Positions 36,307 through 47,900 of a DNA stretch of 64,000 bases are shown here, piece by piece. Within the stretch, counting starts at the first letter, position 1, and each line of letters begins with the position of its first letter. Both the position numbers and the translations under genes were made by a program. Source of the DNA: Pseudocercospora fijiensis CIRAD86 (lineage: Eukaryota > Ascomycota > Dothideomycetes > Mycosphaerellales > Mycosphaerellaceae); assembly GCF_000340215.1 (NCBI RefSeq), contig NW_006921533.1:1957353-2021352 (forward strand), written 5' to 3'. The notes below the pieces were generated by a model. That model saw only the letters and a list, made by a program, of their open reading frames with translations, was not told where the DNA came from and did no database searches.

Positions 36307-37976
36307 TCATCGTTCATCCCGCGGCAGAGTAGCAATACTCCTCCTGAAAGCAGCCAGAAAGCTCTTCCGTTTGCCAATTCTCATCGACTTCGTGCTCTTC
36401 CTGTCTTCATTCATGCTGGGCGTAGGGGGTGGATCTGGAATCTTTGGAGTGGCTGTAATTGTCGAGCGCCTCTTCGCAGTGTTCGCCGCAGGATCTTTCT
36501 TGCCCTGCTTGTCCTTTGCGTCTGGCCCATCCGTCTCCTTCTTTTCGGCGTTCCTATCTCCGGCATTCGGCACTTCCACAGCGCTGTCAACTGTACCATC
36601 TCGTAGACTAACGCGATCTTCTGGAGATGCTGTCTGTCGCTGCCGTGGTGTTGTTGGACGCGCTGAAGCAGCCGGATCGACCTTGAGGAAGGAAGGCGGT
36701 CGGTTGCGTTTCAAAGGCGGAACTGAAGTATTTCGAAGGGCGGGCGGTGGCGGTGCCGAGGCCAAAGCATTTGCGCTGTCTTTGATCTGCTGTTGAATCG
36801 AAGAGCCAGAAAGCGTTCGAGGTCTGCTCTTTGGCGTGCCAGGATTTTTTGGACTCAGATTTTTGCTTGACACCCCATTCATACGAAGCCCATTCGATCC
36901 ATTAGACGATGACTGAGCGTGGGCAGTGGCCGGTCGTTTCGTTCCTGCGTCGCCAGCAGGCAGTTCAAACAGTTCCACCCGCGATGATGGCGCTGGAGGC
37001 GTGATTTCTCTGCCGTGTTCAACAGCGTTATCGTGTGCTTTGCCCGACACTGCTTTTGAATCCGTGCTGTGTATTCCTTTGCTTTCTCCATTTCGTGCTT
37101 CAAAGCTCTTTTTGAATGACGGTATGCTTTTCCTTCCTGTGCTGGTAATGGCTCGTCGAATAGTGCTGTCATTGGCACCCGACTGCTGCTTCTCTTGTCT
37201 CTCGATTTCGCCTGCTACCGTTGTTCCATTTGTTGCAAAGCACTCTTCAGGAATTGCTTGAAATTTTACGATACCGCGCTCCGGTGGTACGCTAAGTATA
37301 TCGGCCATGAACGATTGGATCAATGCGGCATTTCTCTTGTTCATTGTTGGGCCCATCTGCGCTGGGACAGTCGTAACACTGAGGATATAACATGGATCAA
37401 ACGTGCCTCCCATCGCTAAGCAGGCACTATGGTCCACCTTGACCATGATCGCAGAGTCGGGTCTTGTATAGCGTGCGGCTAGGTGGTAAGACAGATCTGT
37501 CACAAGCGTGAATTCGTCTTTGATCTGCAGCAAAGGTATCAATGCATGCTGCACAGCTTAAAGATAGGCAGACTTACGATGACATTGGTGCGTAATTCCG
37601 CAATGACGGGTGACTCTCGCTGTACCCTCTCGCGGACCCCTCCCTGGATGTTGTCCTTGTACTGGAATTGCTCCTCATAGTACTGTTTCCGCTGCTGCGA
37701 CGAGTTATTGTATGCAGCAATCATGCTGTCCTTGTCTCCAAGATGCTTTTGCAAGAACTCGTCAATGTCGGGTTTGCTTACGAGGCTCGCATATGCATCG
37801 CCTCCTGGTAGACTGTTGCGTTCCCCTTTGAGATTTGATGGTTGAGGACTGCGAGCGTTCTTTAACACAAGGGCAAGACCGGCTTGAGATGACGAGGTCT
37901 GCGGCATCAGGCCAACGTGTTCCAGTGAATGTGTCGAAGCATTAGAGTCAGCTGAGCCTCTGGTCGAGTGTGGCAT
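36307..37976 (-). CDS. Long fungal MIF/tautomerase-domain protein
   Basis: Two exons, 37976-37578 and 37524-36307, with a 53 bp intron (GTAAGT...CTGCAG) in phase 0. The product is 538 residues. The MIF fold spans about 120-235: SPVIAELRTNVI at the exon 1 end, TDLSYHLAARYTRPDSA, then DHSACLAMGGTFDPCYIL and MNKRNAALIQSFMADIL, PERGIVKF. Ordinary MIF is about 115 residues with a catalytic proline exposed at the N-terminus. Here the matching proline (about 123) is internal, so classical tautomerase chemistry is unlikely. The last 300 residues are Ser/Pro/Lys-rich and disordered, with several SP/TP sites (KNLSPKNPGTPKSRP) and a basic end. Relatives occur in many filamentous ascomycetes; the role is unknown. 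Confidence 0.85.
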
Positions 37977-39105
37977 ATCGTTTCAGGACAGGCAACACCA
38001 CGGCTATCGGGTGTAACAGTGGTTGTTGCTAGCTAGTGATCCGATGTTCGACAGGCTCGATCACGCCCCAGATCCAAGAGCAGCAAGCTGCAGACGTCCA
38101 AGCAGAAGCTCCCTGGTAAGAATCTCTTGTGACAGCCGAATGATTGTCTTGCAGCTGCAATTTCCACTGCAATGCAGCAAGTGAGGTCGGCTTCGTTGGA
38201 TGATTGGCTAGCACAGTGGCTGCGCGTACAGTGCCTGCGTGGGCAAGATATGAAGAAATGCAGAACGCGTCGGCCAGCGGGAGCACAACGTCGTGTTTAA
38301 GTCCGAGTTCCAGCCAATGCTTCGTGAGCAGTTAACGAAATCTTGGACCTTGCTAAGGCTTCCTTCACTGTAGCTCCAAGGCTATGCTGGCCATGAGTCG
38401 ATGTGTGTAACGTTCGGTCCGCGTGGGATGAAACACGTCGCTGTCAGACGCGTTTGGTGTAAGGCTGGACCTCATGTCATTTTGGCCGTCGGTCGGACGT
38501 TGGCAATGGCGCTGTCACAGCAATCAGACTGCAGTATTCGTTGTACTACGGCATGCGGAGAGGAGGATGTTGCATGCAAAGTCCGGTGCGAGCGGAAGGC
38601 ATTAATCGGCCCCTCACTGCCATCGATGGCCAATACACCCCGTGCAGCACGAGGATACTATTGTCGGCTGTCTCATAATATTATAGCGATGGTGGATTTG
38701 CCTGTTGAGTAATGATTCAGGGGATTAGTCAAGGTCATGAGCAGGGAATCGGCAAGGTGCATTGGCGCCTTGGAGCATGCGCAGCCGAAATTCAAATCTG
38801 GTTCTTAATATGTAACTTACCGGCGGCCGGCTGGCGGAGAAAGTTGTGCAAGAAGAGTCGTCGGGAGTCGGGACCACGGCATCAACCTGACATGCAACCT
38901 GCCCGCAAAATTGAGCGCGCGCTGTGATTGGCCAACAGCTCGAATCGCAATCACGTGCCCTAAACCTTAGGCCACACTTTTACTCCGTACGCAAGCTGTT
39001 CTTGACCGCCACTCCGTCGCTCCGCTCGATTAGGACAAGCACTGCAGCGCTTGAACGATACTTTATTGGGAGAACCTTCCAACCTCAAAAAATACCATCA
39101 AAATA
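37977..39105. other. Divergent intergenic region between MIF-like and DUF952 genes
   Basis: About 1.1 kb that should hold both promoters. No convincing coding region was seen. A CCGGCGGCCGG element lies at about 38819-38830 and AATCACGTG at about 38949-38957 near the plus-strand gene (a bHLH-type E-box CACGTG core). Confidence 0.5.
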
Positions 39106-39529
39106 ATGGCTGAGCACAACTACTACTACAAGATCCTGGACGCCGCTCCTGCGCAGCCGCTCCCTGATACACTTCCACTGTCGGACTTGGACAAAAAAGA
39201 TGGCTTCATCCATTTATCTGTGAGTGGCCGATTCCGGGAACGGGAACTTGACTCACAGCTCATGCCACTATCCTTCACAGACCGCTCAGCAGACTCCCGT
39301 GACGGCCGACCTGTTCTTCAGTCAGTGTTCAAAGCTGTGGCTTTTGAAGATCAGGGTAAAGGATCTCGACGGAGAGATCCGATTTGTCCCAGAGTTGCCA
39401 GGGTGTCCACATGTCCACGACTCCAACAAGGGACTTGGGAACGGAAACATTGAAAGCATTATCATTGCTGAGAAGCATGGCGGTCCAAGCTGGAAAGCTG
39501 TCACCGAGTTAGCTACCCTGCAGGACTGA
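39106..39529 (+). CDS. DUF952 family protein
   Basis: Two exons, 39106-39219 and 39281-39529, with a 61 bp intron (GTGAGT...CACAG) in phase 0. Splicing produces DGFIHLS followed by TAQQTPVTADLFF. This is the conserved DUF952 signature (D-G-F-I-H-L-S-T-x-x-Q, then a phenylalanine pair). The product is 120 residues, close to the usual 110-120. It starts YYYKILDAAP, matching the family start Y-K-I-L. Later conserved parts are LWLLKIRVKDL and FVPELPGCPHVH. DUF952 proteins are small soluble enzymes-like proteins related to ADP-ribosyltransferase-type folds in some analyses; the reaction is not established. The purine-rich TCAAAATAATGG start context supports this ATG. Confidence 0.9.
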
Positions 39530-40107
39530 AAAGATTGAGAAAATCGTGGGACAGGCGTCAGAACTGTCAACTATCAAGGCCATGTCTGAGATCAAATACA
39601 TCACGCCGCGGTGTAATCGCGGCACCCTCGACGTGTGCTCCGCAGCACAGCAATGCGCCAATTTCGCTGCGAGCTCAACTTCGCGCGTACTGGTACTTGT
39701 TTCGAACCAGCTTGCATCAGGCTAGAGAAACGGCCTTACAATAGCAAAGATGCTCACCAGGATATGGGCTGGTCGTTGTTTATTATGGTCGAGATCGCTG
39801 ATCTGCCATGATATCTGCCATGAGGTTTGACTTTCAGATTCGGCGATTGGCATCCTACATCGACGGAACGCTTAAATTCGACGTTGACTCTTCATATGAG
39901 TGCTGTATCCTACCGGGCTGAATTACCTAGGCCGTATCATCCACATTGTCCTCTTCTATCCTCGAATAGTCGCCTTTTACATATGGCGGTCTGTGCTTGA
40001 GTGTTAGTCAATGTACTTGTCTCCGGTTTGCGTTCAACTTCATAAGTATCGATACGCAGTAACTAATGCACACCCGCCAGCCGTAAGCGCTTCAAAATGG
40101 GGTGCAC
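39530..40107. other. Convergent intergenic region
   Basis: It lies between the DUF952 gene (+) and the multi-TM gene (-). No gene is supported. Confidence 0.5.
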
Positions 40108-40892
40108 CTACTTCACGTAGTTCCTCACACCCACGATCGCAGCACTTCCAGCAGCAAAGAAACCTAGCAACTTGCTCCAGCTGGCATCGTACTGCAATTG
40201 CCCGACCGAGAGGGCGATCAAGTCGTAAACAAGACAGCCGCCAAAGATCCAATCCGACATTGCGCTCACAGCTCCAAATCCTAGACCAGTGGTAACCTTG
40301 AGAATTGTGCTTGGCATCTCATCCTTATAGAACGCCACACTCGTGTTGTGAAGTATATCGAGCACGCCGAGACCAGCGAACGTCTTGGAAACGATGTGCG
40401 TCAAGACGCTTCCCGAATTTCTTGTGTCCATTGGTCCCAGCTGAGTTGCTACGAAGAAGAGTTGTGCTATGGTGTTGATCACGACAAAGACATCTGCCGC
40501 TTTGAGGTTTTCACTATTCCAGAAGAACATCCTAGGGAAGGATCAGCAGTGATGCACATTAGATCTTCATTCATATTCACTCACCAAGTCCCGATGCAAA
40601 CATTGCCCAAGACATAATACGGAATATATCTCAAAAACTCGTCAAGCTGTTTCTTCTCCCTCGGCTTCTCGGGCTTCAGCGTCCAGAGCTTGTAAAGCCA
40701 TGCAAGCTGAGACAGTTGCTGCGGAAAGAAGAATGCAGCAACGAACAGTGGTTGGGGACTGAAGAATGATAGATTTCGGTCATGGATATCTTTCATGCTT
40801 GGTGATGACAAAATGCCATATAGCTGGGCCGCGAAGTCGTAGACGAACGAGGCAGGCGCGAGCCAGCGAGCCGTACTGAGGTCGACGCCCAT
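40108..40892 (-). CDS. Conserved fungal multi-pass membrane protein of unknown function
   Basis: Two exons, 40892-40585 and 40531-40108, with a 53 bp intron (GTGAGT...CCCTAG). The junction falls in the codon for W and reads CIGTW-MFFWNS. The product is 243 residues, with the start at MGVDLSTARWLAPASF rather than the longer upstream frame. Hydrophobic segments include PQPLFVAAFFFPQQLSQLAW, YVLGNVCIGTWMFFW, ADVFVVINTIAQLFFVA and a C-terminal SKLLGFFAAGSAAIVGV. I recall very similar proteins (for example the LSFFSPQP, LGPMDTR and SKTFAGLGVLDILHN segments) across Pezizomycotina without assigned function. It is probably in an intracellular membrane. The gene is divergent to the DAK gene. Confidence 0.85.
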
Positions 40893-41825
40893 GGTGGTGA
40901 ATTTGTGGAGGTAGTTCAGATGTCGTGTCGGTGATGTTCCTTTGTTCTGATTCTGCTTACCTTTGAGTGACATCCATGATGGCTCCTGTACGTGAAGGAT
41001 CGATACCCCTTGTTGGCATGGGCATGGGAGAAAGTCATGATGTCAGCTGCGGTCAGAACAAGCTTGTCAAAGGATTGCGGAGATCTGTGAAGATCCGGCT
41101 GCCTGCCGGTCTTTCGAGATTGAACAGCCACATACACATCTTACTCTCCTTCTGCTCATATTGAGGCTCATTGATGAATTGGTTGCAATCAACGCAGTGC
41201 ATGCTGAGTGATGTTAATTGGGGAAACGGCAGAAATAAGCTTTGCGGCCGGACAGCTTCTCCGAAGCACCTCAGGAGAAGTTCAGGCCACTGCCGTCGCC
41301 ATGAGAGATGTAGCTTGCGATGCGTACAACTGTAGCCGTATTACTTGGCTCGTGAGTTTCTCTATCGCATCCGCATCAAGACGAGCTGATTGGGAGAGAG
41401 TGCAGAGCCAACATTGGGGGTCACTCGGGCGTCTTCTCATAGACCTGCGGGGCTCGAATTTCCAGTTTGTGGCGCTTCGACTTTCCGTCTTCGGCTTGCA
41501 AAGGCCGACGCCCAGCAATCCAGATTCTGCTCTCACCTCACAATCTTGAGATGCAGTTTGAATTTCGACGTCTCGGTTAGTCCATTAGATTCGGCGCGCA
41601 TCAAGCATGGAGAAACACTTCCGACATCGTTTCTATCCTGCATCGGTCCCATTCCCGGAGGCTTTCTCAATGGTTCGGTGGAGCTCGTTCCTGCGCCCCG
41701 CGTGTCTGCCCCGCTTGTCAAGAGCGTGTAGAAATGGTGAAACTGGGTCAGCAGATAACGATGAATGAAAGGTGCTTTGCTGTTTCGTCCTTCCTCACCT
41801 TCTCAGACTTGACATAGTAACCACC
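40893..41825. other. Divergent promoter region of the multi-TM and DAK genes
   Basis: 930 bp with no supported gene. Open frames here lack domains. A pyrimidine-rich stretch with CTTCCTCACCTTCTC lies just before the DAK start. Confidence 0.5.
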
Positions 41826-43577
41826 ATGGCGTCCAAGCATTTCATCAACGATCCAACTCACCTTGTCACTTCTGCTCTTCGTTCTATAACTCTCACGAAT
41901 CCGAATACAGCTTTCGATGAAGAGAACAAAGTCATATACCTTCGTCCAGATGCGGCAGAACCACAGGTTTCGGTCATTTCAGGTGGTGGCTCAGGACACG
42001 AACCTTCCTTCGCTGCTTTCGTTGGTCCTGGAGTACTGAGTGGTGCGGTAGCTGGAACAATCTTTGCATCGCCTTCTGCCGAGCAGGTTCGAAGATGTAT
42101 ATCACAAAGGGTAGAGACCAGCAAGGGTGTTTTGGTTGTTGTGATGAACTATACCGGTGATGTGCTCAACTTCGGCATGGCTGTTGAGAAGGCCAAGGCG
42201 GCTGGTGTTGAGTGCGAGATGGTAGTGGTGGGCGACGATGCCGGAGTTGGAAGAGCCAAGGGAGGAAAGGTCGGACGAAGAGGTATCGCTGGCACGGTGC
42301 TGATTCATAAGATTGCGGGAGCTCTCGCTGCTGCGGGAGGGAGCTTGAAAGAAGTGCACAAGGCAGCCCAAATTGTGGCAGACAACACAGTCTCCATGGG
42401 TTCATCGCTGGCCCACGTCCACGTCCCTGGCCGCAAAGTTGAAGAGGAAGCTTTGAAGGATACCGAGGTCGAGCTTGGAATGGGTATCCATAATGAAGAT
42501 GGCGCGGAAAGAGCAGAGGCGGATCTGCCTACAACTGTCAAGACAATGCTCAAATACATGCTCGATCAATCGGATAAGGATCGTGCTTTCTCGAACATTA
42601 ACAGCTCGGACCAGACTGTACTCCTCGTGAATAATTTGGGAGGTGTCAGTGTGCTGGAAATGGGCGGCATCACCACAGAGGTCGTGACGCAGCTGGAAAA
42701 GGACTACGGTATCAGGCCAGTCAGGACAATCTCTGGGACGTTCATGACCTCCTTGAACGGACTCGGATTCTCGATCTCGCTGCTCAAAGTGTCAGACTTG
42801 GGTGTCAAGCAATCTCTTCTCGAGCTCTTGGATGCTCCGTCTGAAGCTGCCGGATGGTCGGCGGCTATCACCAGCAAGACCTGGAACAAGCCGCCATCTG
42901 AGACTCGCGAGCTTGCCCGGGACAAGACGGCAGAAAACAACCCTTCGAATATCCAGATCGATGGTGTAGCAGCGACCAAAGCCCTCGATCATGCTCTCGA
43001 TCGCCTGATCAAGGTAGAGCCGGAAGTAACGCGCTTCGATACAGTGGTCGGCGACGGTGATTGTGGCATTGGCCTGAAGCGCGGTGCTGAAGGCATTAAG
43101 GCCAAACTTGGCCACATTAGCCGGCAGTCCGATGCTGCCCTGTTCCTGAACGAGATCATTTCGATCGTCGAGACTACAATGGATGGCACTTCGGGTGCAT
43201 TATATGCCATCTACTTGAACTCCCTCGCGTACGGCATCCGACTCCAAGGAAATGGCGGTAGTAAGAAGGCCGATGCCAAGATCTGGGCAGCCGCACTCAA
43301 GGAGGCAAGCAGAGCACTAGAGAAATACACGCCAGCAAAACCTGGTGACCGAACACTGGTTGATGCTCTGGCGCCCTTTGTGGAACAACTGAATTCGACA
43401 AATGATATCCAGCAAGCTGCGAAGGCAGCATATGAGGGCGCAGAAAAGACCAAGGGTATGGAGGCCAGCTTAGGTCGCACAGTTTACGTTGGAGGAAGCG
43501 GTTTCAAAGAGGTGCCCGATCCAGGTGCGTACGGTCTCGCGGAGTTCCTCTCCGGGTTGGCAGAGGCTTTGAAGTGA
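41826..43577 (+). CDS. DAK1: Dihydroxyacetone kinase
   Basis: 583 residues, a single exon; the ATG at 41826 has an ideal context (CCACCATGG), so upstream in-frame codons are not needed. The enzyme phosphorylates dihydroxyacetone (and glyceraldehyde) with ATP in the cytosol, detoxifying dihydroxyacetone and feeding glycerol carbon to glycolysis. The N-terminal DhaK domain shows GGGSGHEP (53-60), MNYTGDVLNFGMA and ELGMGIHNED, with His-222 at the place of the covalent substrate-binding histidine. The C-terminal DhaL ATP-binding domain shows VVGDGDCGIGL (407-417) and MDGTSGALY (452-460), with the Asp residues that hold Mg-ATP. Length and order match fungal Dak1/Dak2. All key motifs are present, so it should be active. 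Confidence 0.97.
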   Translation: MASKHFINDPTHLVTSALRSITLTNPNTAFDEENKVIYLRPDAAEPQVSVISGGGSGHEPSFAAFVGPGVLSGAVAGTIFASPSAEQVRRCISQRVETSKGVLVVVMNYTGDVLNFGMAVEKAKAAGVECEMVVVGDDAGVGRAKGGKVGRRGIAGTVLIHKIAGALAAAGGSLKEVHKAAQIVADNTVSMGSSLAHVHVPGRKVEEEALKDTEVELGMGIHNEDGAERAEADLPTTVKTMLKYMLDQSDKDRAFSNINSSDQTVLLVNNLGGVSVLEMGGITTEVVTQLEKDYGIRPVRTISGTFMTSLNGLGFSISLLKVSDLGVKQSLLELLDAPSEAAGWSAAITSKTWNKPPSETRELARDKTAENNPSNIQIDGVAATKALDHALDRLIKVEPEVTRFDTVVGDGDCGIGLKRGAEGIKAKLGHISRQSDAALFLNEIISIVETTMDGTSGALYAIYLNSLAYGIRLQGNGGSKKADAKIWAAALKEASRALEKYTPAKPGDRTLVDALAPFVEQLNSTNDIQQAAKAAYEGAEKTKGMEASLGRTVYVGGSGFKEVPDPGAYGLAEFLSGLAEALK

Positions 43578-43952
43578 TCAGTTATGGTTATGTGAAGGAT
43601 TTTGATGGAAAGTTTTAGCGAATGGGTTAGCATTCAAGTACAATTTCGAAATAGCTAGCCAGTCTTGAAGCGGCTATTTCAGTAATCGAGTCATCTTGCT
43701 CGTCGCATCTGCACTGCTAGTGCTGGAAGAGGTTTCGATTAGCCTTCTGGCTGTAGTTTGACATGATCAGCGCCGTACCGAGGTCTCATGATTTTGCAGT
43801 TTCCTGTCGTGTCGCTTCTTCGCCATTGTTCCGCGCGGTCTTCCTCATCATCTCAGGGCGGAAAGCGCACCGCGAGGTGGCTCGCCCAATCGTGTCCCGT
43901 CCATATTTCCATTAAGCCCACGCAGCATCGAGAATTCTTTGCGCCCTGTTGC

Positions 43953-44449
43953 CTAGGATAGTAGCACTAGGATGACGCTGTCGCCTCTGAGGAACATCTT
44001 GCTGATGAAGCGGTCCTTGTTAACTGGTCGTCCCTTCTTTCCATCTGCTAAGCGCGGAATCTCTGTCCACATCTCCTTCACGTTCTCCAAAACCATATTG
44101 CAGTGTCGATCGAAGGCCTTGACTCTGCAAAGCAATTTTCTGTTGTTGCGACATGAAATGAGGACTTGAGTATGCTGTCGGACGGCGGTCTGGAGGAGCG
44201 AGAGCGGGCCTGAGGTGAACTCGTGTGTTTCGAGCAGGGAGATCTCGTATTCTCTGCGATCACAATCAGTATTCATGCGTCACATATGAGCGTCTAATGC
44301 GCGGTGGATAGACAAGACACATACGTGAGCTCAGCGCGTGGCTTGCCCAGCAATTCTCTGTTGACATGTCAGCAATTGTCGCAAGTTCATCGTAATATGC
44401 ACAGCCGGACTCACTGGATCTTTGCTTCTGATGCTCCGGAAGCGGCCAT
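43953..44449 (-). CDS. SMD2: Small nuclear ribonucleoprotein Sm D2
   Basis: Three exons: 44449-44415, 44357-44325 and 44253-43953. The introns are 57 bp and 71 bp (GTGAGT...CAACAG and GTATGT...CGCAG). The first two exons are only 35 and 33 nt, and the spliced start reads [20 protein letters not shown] then ELTEYEIS. The product is 122 residues. Sm1 ([21 protein letters not shown]) and [15 protein letters not shown] are diagnostic for SmD2, as is the long loop [20 protein letters not shown] before Sm2 ([12 protein letters not shown]). SmD2 forms the heptameric Sm ring on U1, U2, U4 and U5 snRNAs in the spliceosome. It is an essential housekeeping gene, divergent from the GATA-factor gene. Confidence 0.95.
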
Positions 44450-44994
44450 ATTTGCTCTGCTTATGGTGTTGTTACGATGGAGCTAATGTCGTTGTGGCTG
44501 GACTTGGACTTCACTTTTCGCGACATGGTATGCAACTCGGCAAAACTGCGGCAGATCCAGCACGTGCTCCCAGCCATGTAGGCTGTAGCGCGACATGGGA
44601 CGTGGGATTGCTTGGCGTTCTTGGACGCGTTGAAGCTATGGCTTTGATCTCTCTATCTGCCTCTGCCTCTCCCTCTCCGCTACGACATCCACGTCCAACA
44701 CCCGACACCGCCTCCTCCTTCTGCACGCTGCACGCAATTCTTGCCTATTTGATATCATTCGACTCGTCGCGGCGTCACCTGACCATTCGCAGCCTTCCGC
44801 ATCTGCTTTCGAACGAGATCCGACTCGCGTTTGCACCTTCTGCACATATCAACGTGTATTGGACTACCACACGCCATCACCACAGTATGCTGTAGCACGC
44901 ACACCCGTAGCTCTCAGCCCGATAACGAAGGGAAGGGCTAAAGCGTTTCGCTTCTTCAGTTACAACTTACGCTGTTACATCAACCTCGAGCAAA
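44450..44994. promoter_or_regulatory. Bidirectional promoter region, SmD2 / GATA factor
   Basis: 545 bp separate the two divergent starts. Pyrimidine-rich tracts (for example TCTGCCTCTGCCTCTCCC near 44658) precede the GATA gene, as is common in fungal promoters. No further gene is seen. Confidence 0.5.
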
Positions 44995-47900
44995 ATGGAC
45001 GATGAAGACTTCGCGAGCATACCCACGCGTCCCATGCGTGTCAAGGTCCTTTACACCTTTGATAAGGAAAACCAGACGACGTGTCTAGCTCGACTTCCAA
45101 ATATTCTCAATATACCTGCTGTCGCCATCGATGAGCAATCTCAAGTCGGTGTCATCGAGCTGCAGCAGTGCATCCAGACAATTGTCACCGCCTCACCCGA
45201 GATCCTGTCTCAGCTTGATAATGCCGACTTTTCTGTCTACTCCTTCGACTACAGCGAGTGTGATGCGCCCGTAGTCGGCCAGGGTCGACTTTCATCGCTG
45301 CTGTCTACCTCCACACCTCATGTTCAGGCCGACAAGACCATGATCACTGGCCGAGTCTGCAAAAACATCGCTCTCTTCAACAATGGAGTCAAGGAGACAC
45401 TTGAAGTCAAGTTCAAGTTGACGCCTATATCGAGGCCGTCGCACGCCGAGCTGACGAGGAGCGATTCTACGCGTAGCCTTAGTTCTGCTACCTCGTCTGG
45501 TTTCGACCCCAACGCCTGGAATAATCAGAATAGAGTTCACCAGCAGACGAACGACTACTTCAACATGGACTTCCTATCTTCAAGTGGGAATGGCAACAAC
45601 GATGCACAGTCATTAGAAGCCATGTTTGGTATGGGCGCCGAAAATAGTGGCCATGTCAGCGGCGGGCTTCAGCAGTCGGGAGTTGTGGGAGCCCCAGAGA
45701 CCCCGAACAACGCAACCTTTTCTTACAACCCCGCCTTTTCTTCCCAGTCTCACAGCGCACCAGGCACCCGAGCTGGAAGCCCAATGATGACTTCCAAACC
45801 CAGCCAGCGGAATCACGAATTACGTCACCAGAGCTTCTCAGGAAATCCGTCTGAAATTGCGGAACAAAATCGGCCCGTTTCACGTGGAAGTGTAAGAAGT
45901 GAATCTGGCACATCGCACGCACAACGACAGCCACCAAAGCAGGCCTTCGAACAACAACAAGCTCAGCCACCGACTGAGGTCTTCTATAATGAAGATGGCC
46001 AGCCTCGCAAGCGAGTCAAGGTCACCCAGGCTGACTGGCGCGGCAAATCCTCTTTCGGCTCAAAGTCATCCGATCTTCGCGTTACCGCCGCGACTGCTTC
46101 ATCGATGCATATGTTTCGTCCTATTGCCAAGAAGCCTTCTGCGCCTGGCAGTGACCTTGAACCGCCACCTCGCGTCCCAACACCTGTTCCAAACCGAACC
46201 AGACCTTTTCAAAGAATGCCGTCTGCGCCCGTGCGTAGCGCACTTCGACAAGCTTCCGTCGCGGAGTCTGATTTCATGTCAGACGTGGAGCCAATGTCGG
46301 ATGCAATGACTTCTCCTGAGGGCAGCTCTCCCGGAAATAGTGCTAATGGTGAAACGCCCATGGACATACCTTCGTCGCCTCCTATTGTACCAGGCTACAA
46401 CATGCCCCAACCTAGTAGTCCTGGTCTGCCTACACTGCCCCCGTCTCGCATGGTTGATAGTGGATACATGAGCGAACGTGGATTTCACAGCGGTGCGATC
46501 ATGGAGAGTTTGGAAGACGACGAGAATCGTAGTCCGGATGCTGAAGACCTGGAAATGGCTGCTCATTATCGACCTCGCAATTCTCTGCACGGATCCATCG
46601 TTAAGACCGAAGGATCTCCCGTGGAAGATATGCCAAGTGCTTATCGAATGTCCTCCGAGGTTCCTCACGACCTGCCCATCGATGTCCACCCACTGCCGGA
46701 CTCTGCAGGTCATCAACGGTATGTTCTCAACGGTGATGAAGAGCTTTTCAGCGCGCTCTTCGGTGAGCTTGATAGCGGATTCGAGACTGACCTCGGCCTA
46801 GACCACGAGCAATGACCACAAGCACTGCAATGTCTCCAGGCGAAGACCAGACGCCTATGCCAGAAGCTGAAGGCTCCAGACGCGGTAGTTTAGCCTTGCC
46901 GCCACAAGTACCACAGCCAAAGGCCTCGTCCAGACCTCCGCCCAAGCAAAAGCGAGGACCACTGCAGCGATCCAGGACTACCACAAATGACTCAGAGGCC
47001 GGATCACCTGCTCCCAGTGATACCGAGGGCCGTCCACGTGGCGGAGGCCGGTCAGGCTCGGGTGCTCCACGTCGCATCGCGATCGAGAAGAAGCTTCAGC
47101 AGTCGATCGCAAACGGCGAGATGCCCATGTTCTGCTCTCATTGTGGAGCAATTGAAACACCAACATGGCGAAAATTATACGTGAAGAACGTGGACGGCAA
47201 GCCTGGCAGACTAGATTCTGTGGAAGGCGAAGGCGAGACGATTGGCATCGAAGTCACGGAGCGTGACGAAGATGGTGAATCTACCAAATTTGTGATTCGC
47301 AAAAGCATGAAAAAGACCAAGAACTTTCTACCTGGTGTAGGTTTTGAAGACACTGTTGTCTGCAACCCTTGTGGTTTGTGGTTCAACAAGTTCCGAGCGA
47401 TGCGCCCCCCGGACAGGTGGAAGCGAAAGTCGGCATCCCGGAAGTCGAAGAAGATGCGGGCAGAGGACTTCACAGATGGCCCTGAGCCTCGATCTGAGGC
47501 GTTCTTGACGGATCAGGTCATTCCAGAAGAGGCCATCATCGAAGAAAACGAGCCCGAAGATGATGCTAAGGAAGGTGCTGCAGATGTGCCCCAACCACAA
47601 GCAGCGCCCAGCGCTCGGCCACGAGCGAACAGCATGCAAGTTCAGTCGCGCCGAGCTACCAGTGATGATGGCAATGTCCGCCGGCCACATCGAGACCCTG
47701 CGTTTATGCGCGCCATCCAGTCAAGTCCAGTCCGACCTCAAGGCTCTCAAGATAGCCCGATTGAGCTTGACGTAACGCCAGAGCAACCCACGAGACGTCT
47801 CCTGTTCCCATCGCCCCGTCGCGAAGGTGAGGAGAAGACGCTCAATGGCGAAGACATTCCACGCCCTCAGTCTGCACCTTCTCCAAGCAAAGGCTTGGGA

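Noticed and set aside
41772..41825. Upstream in-frame start for DAK
   Set aside because: The extra 18 codons are hydrophobic and lack homology; the ATG at 41826 has an ideal context and matches the family start.
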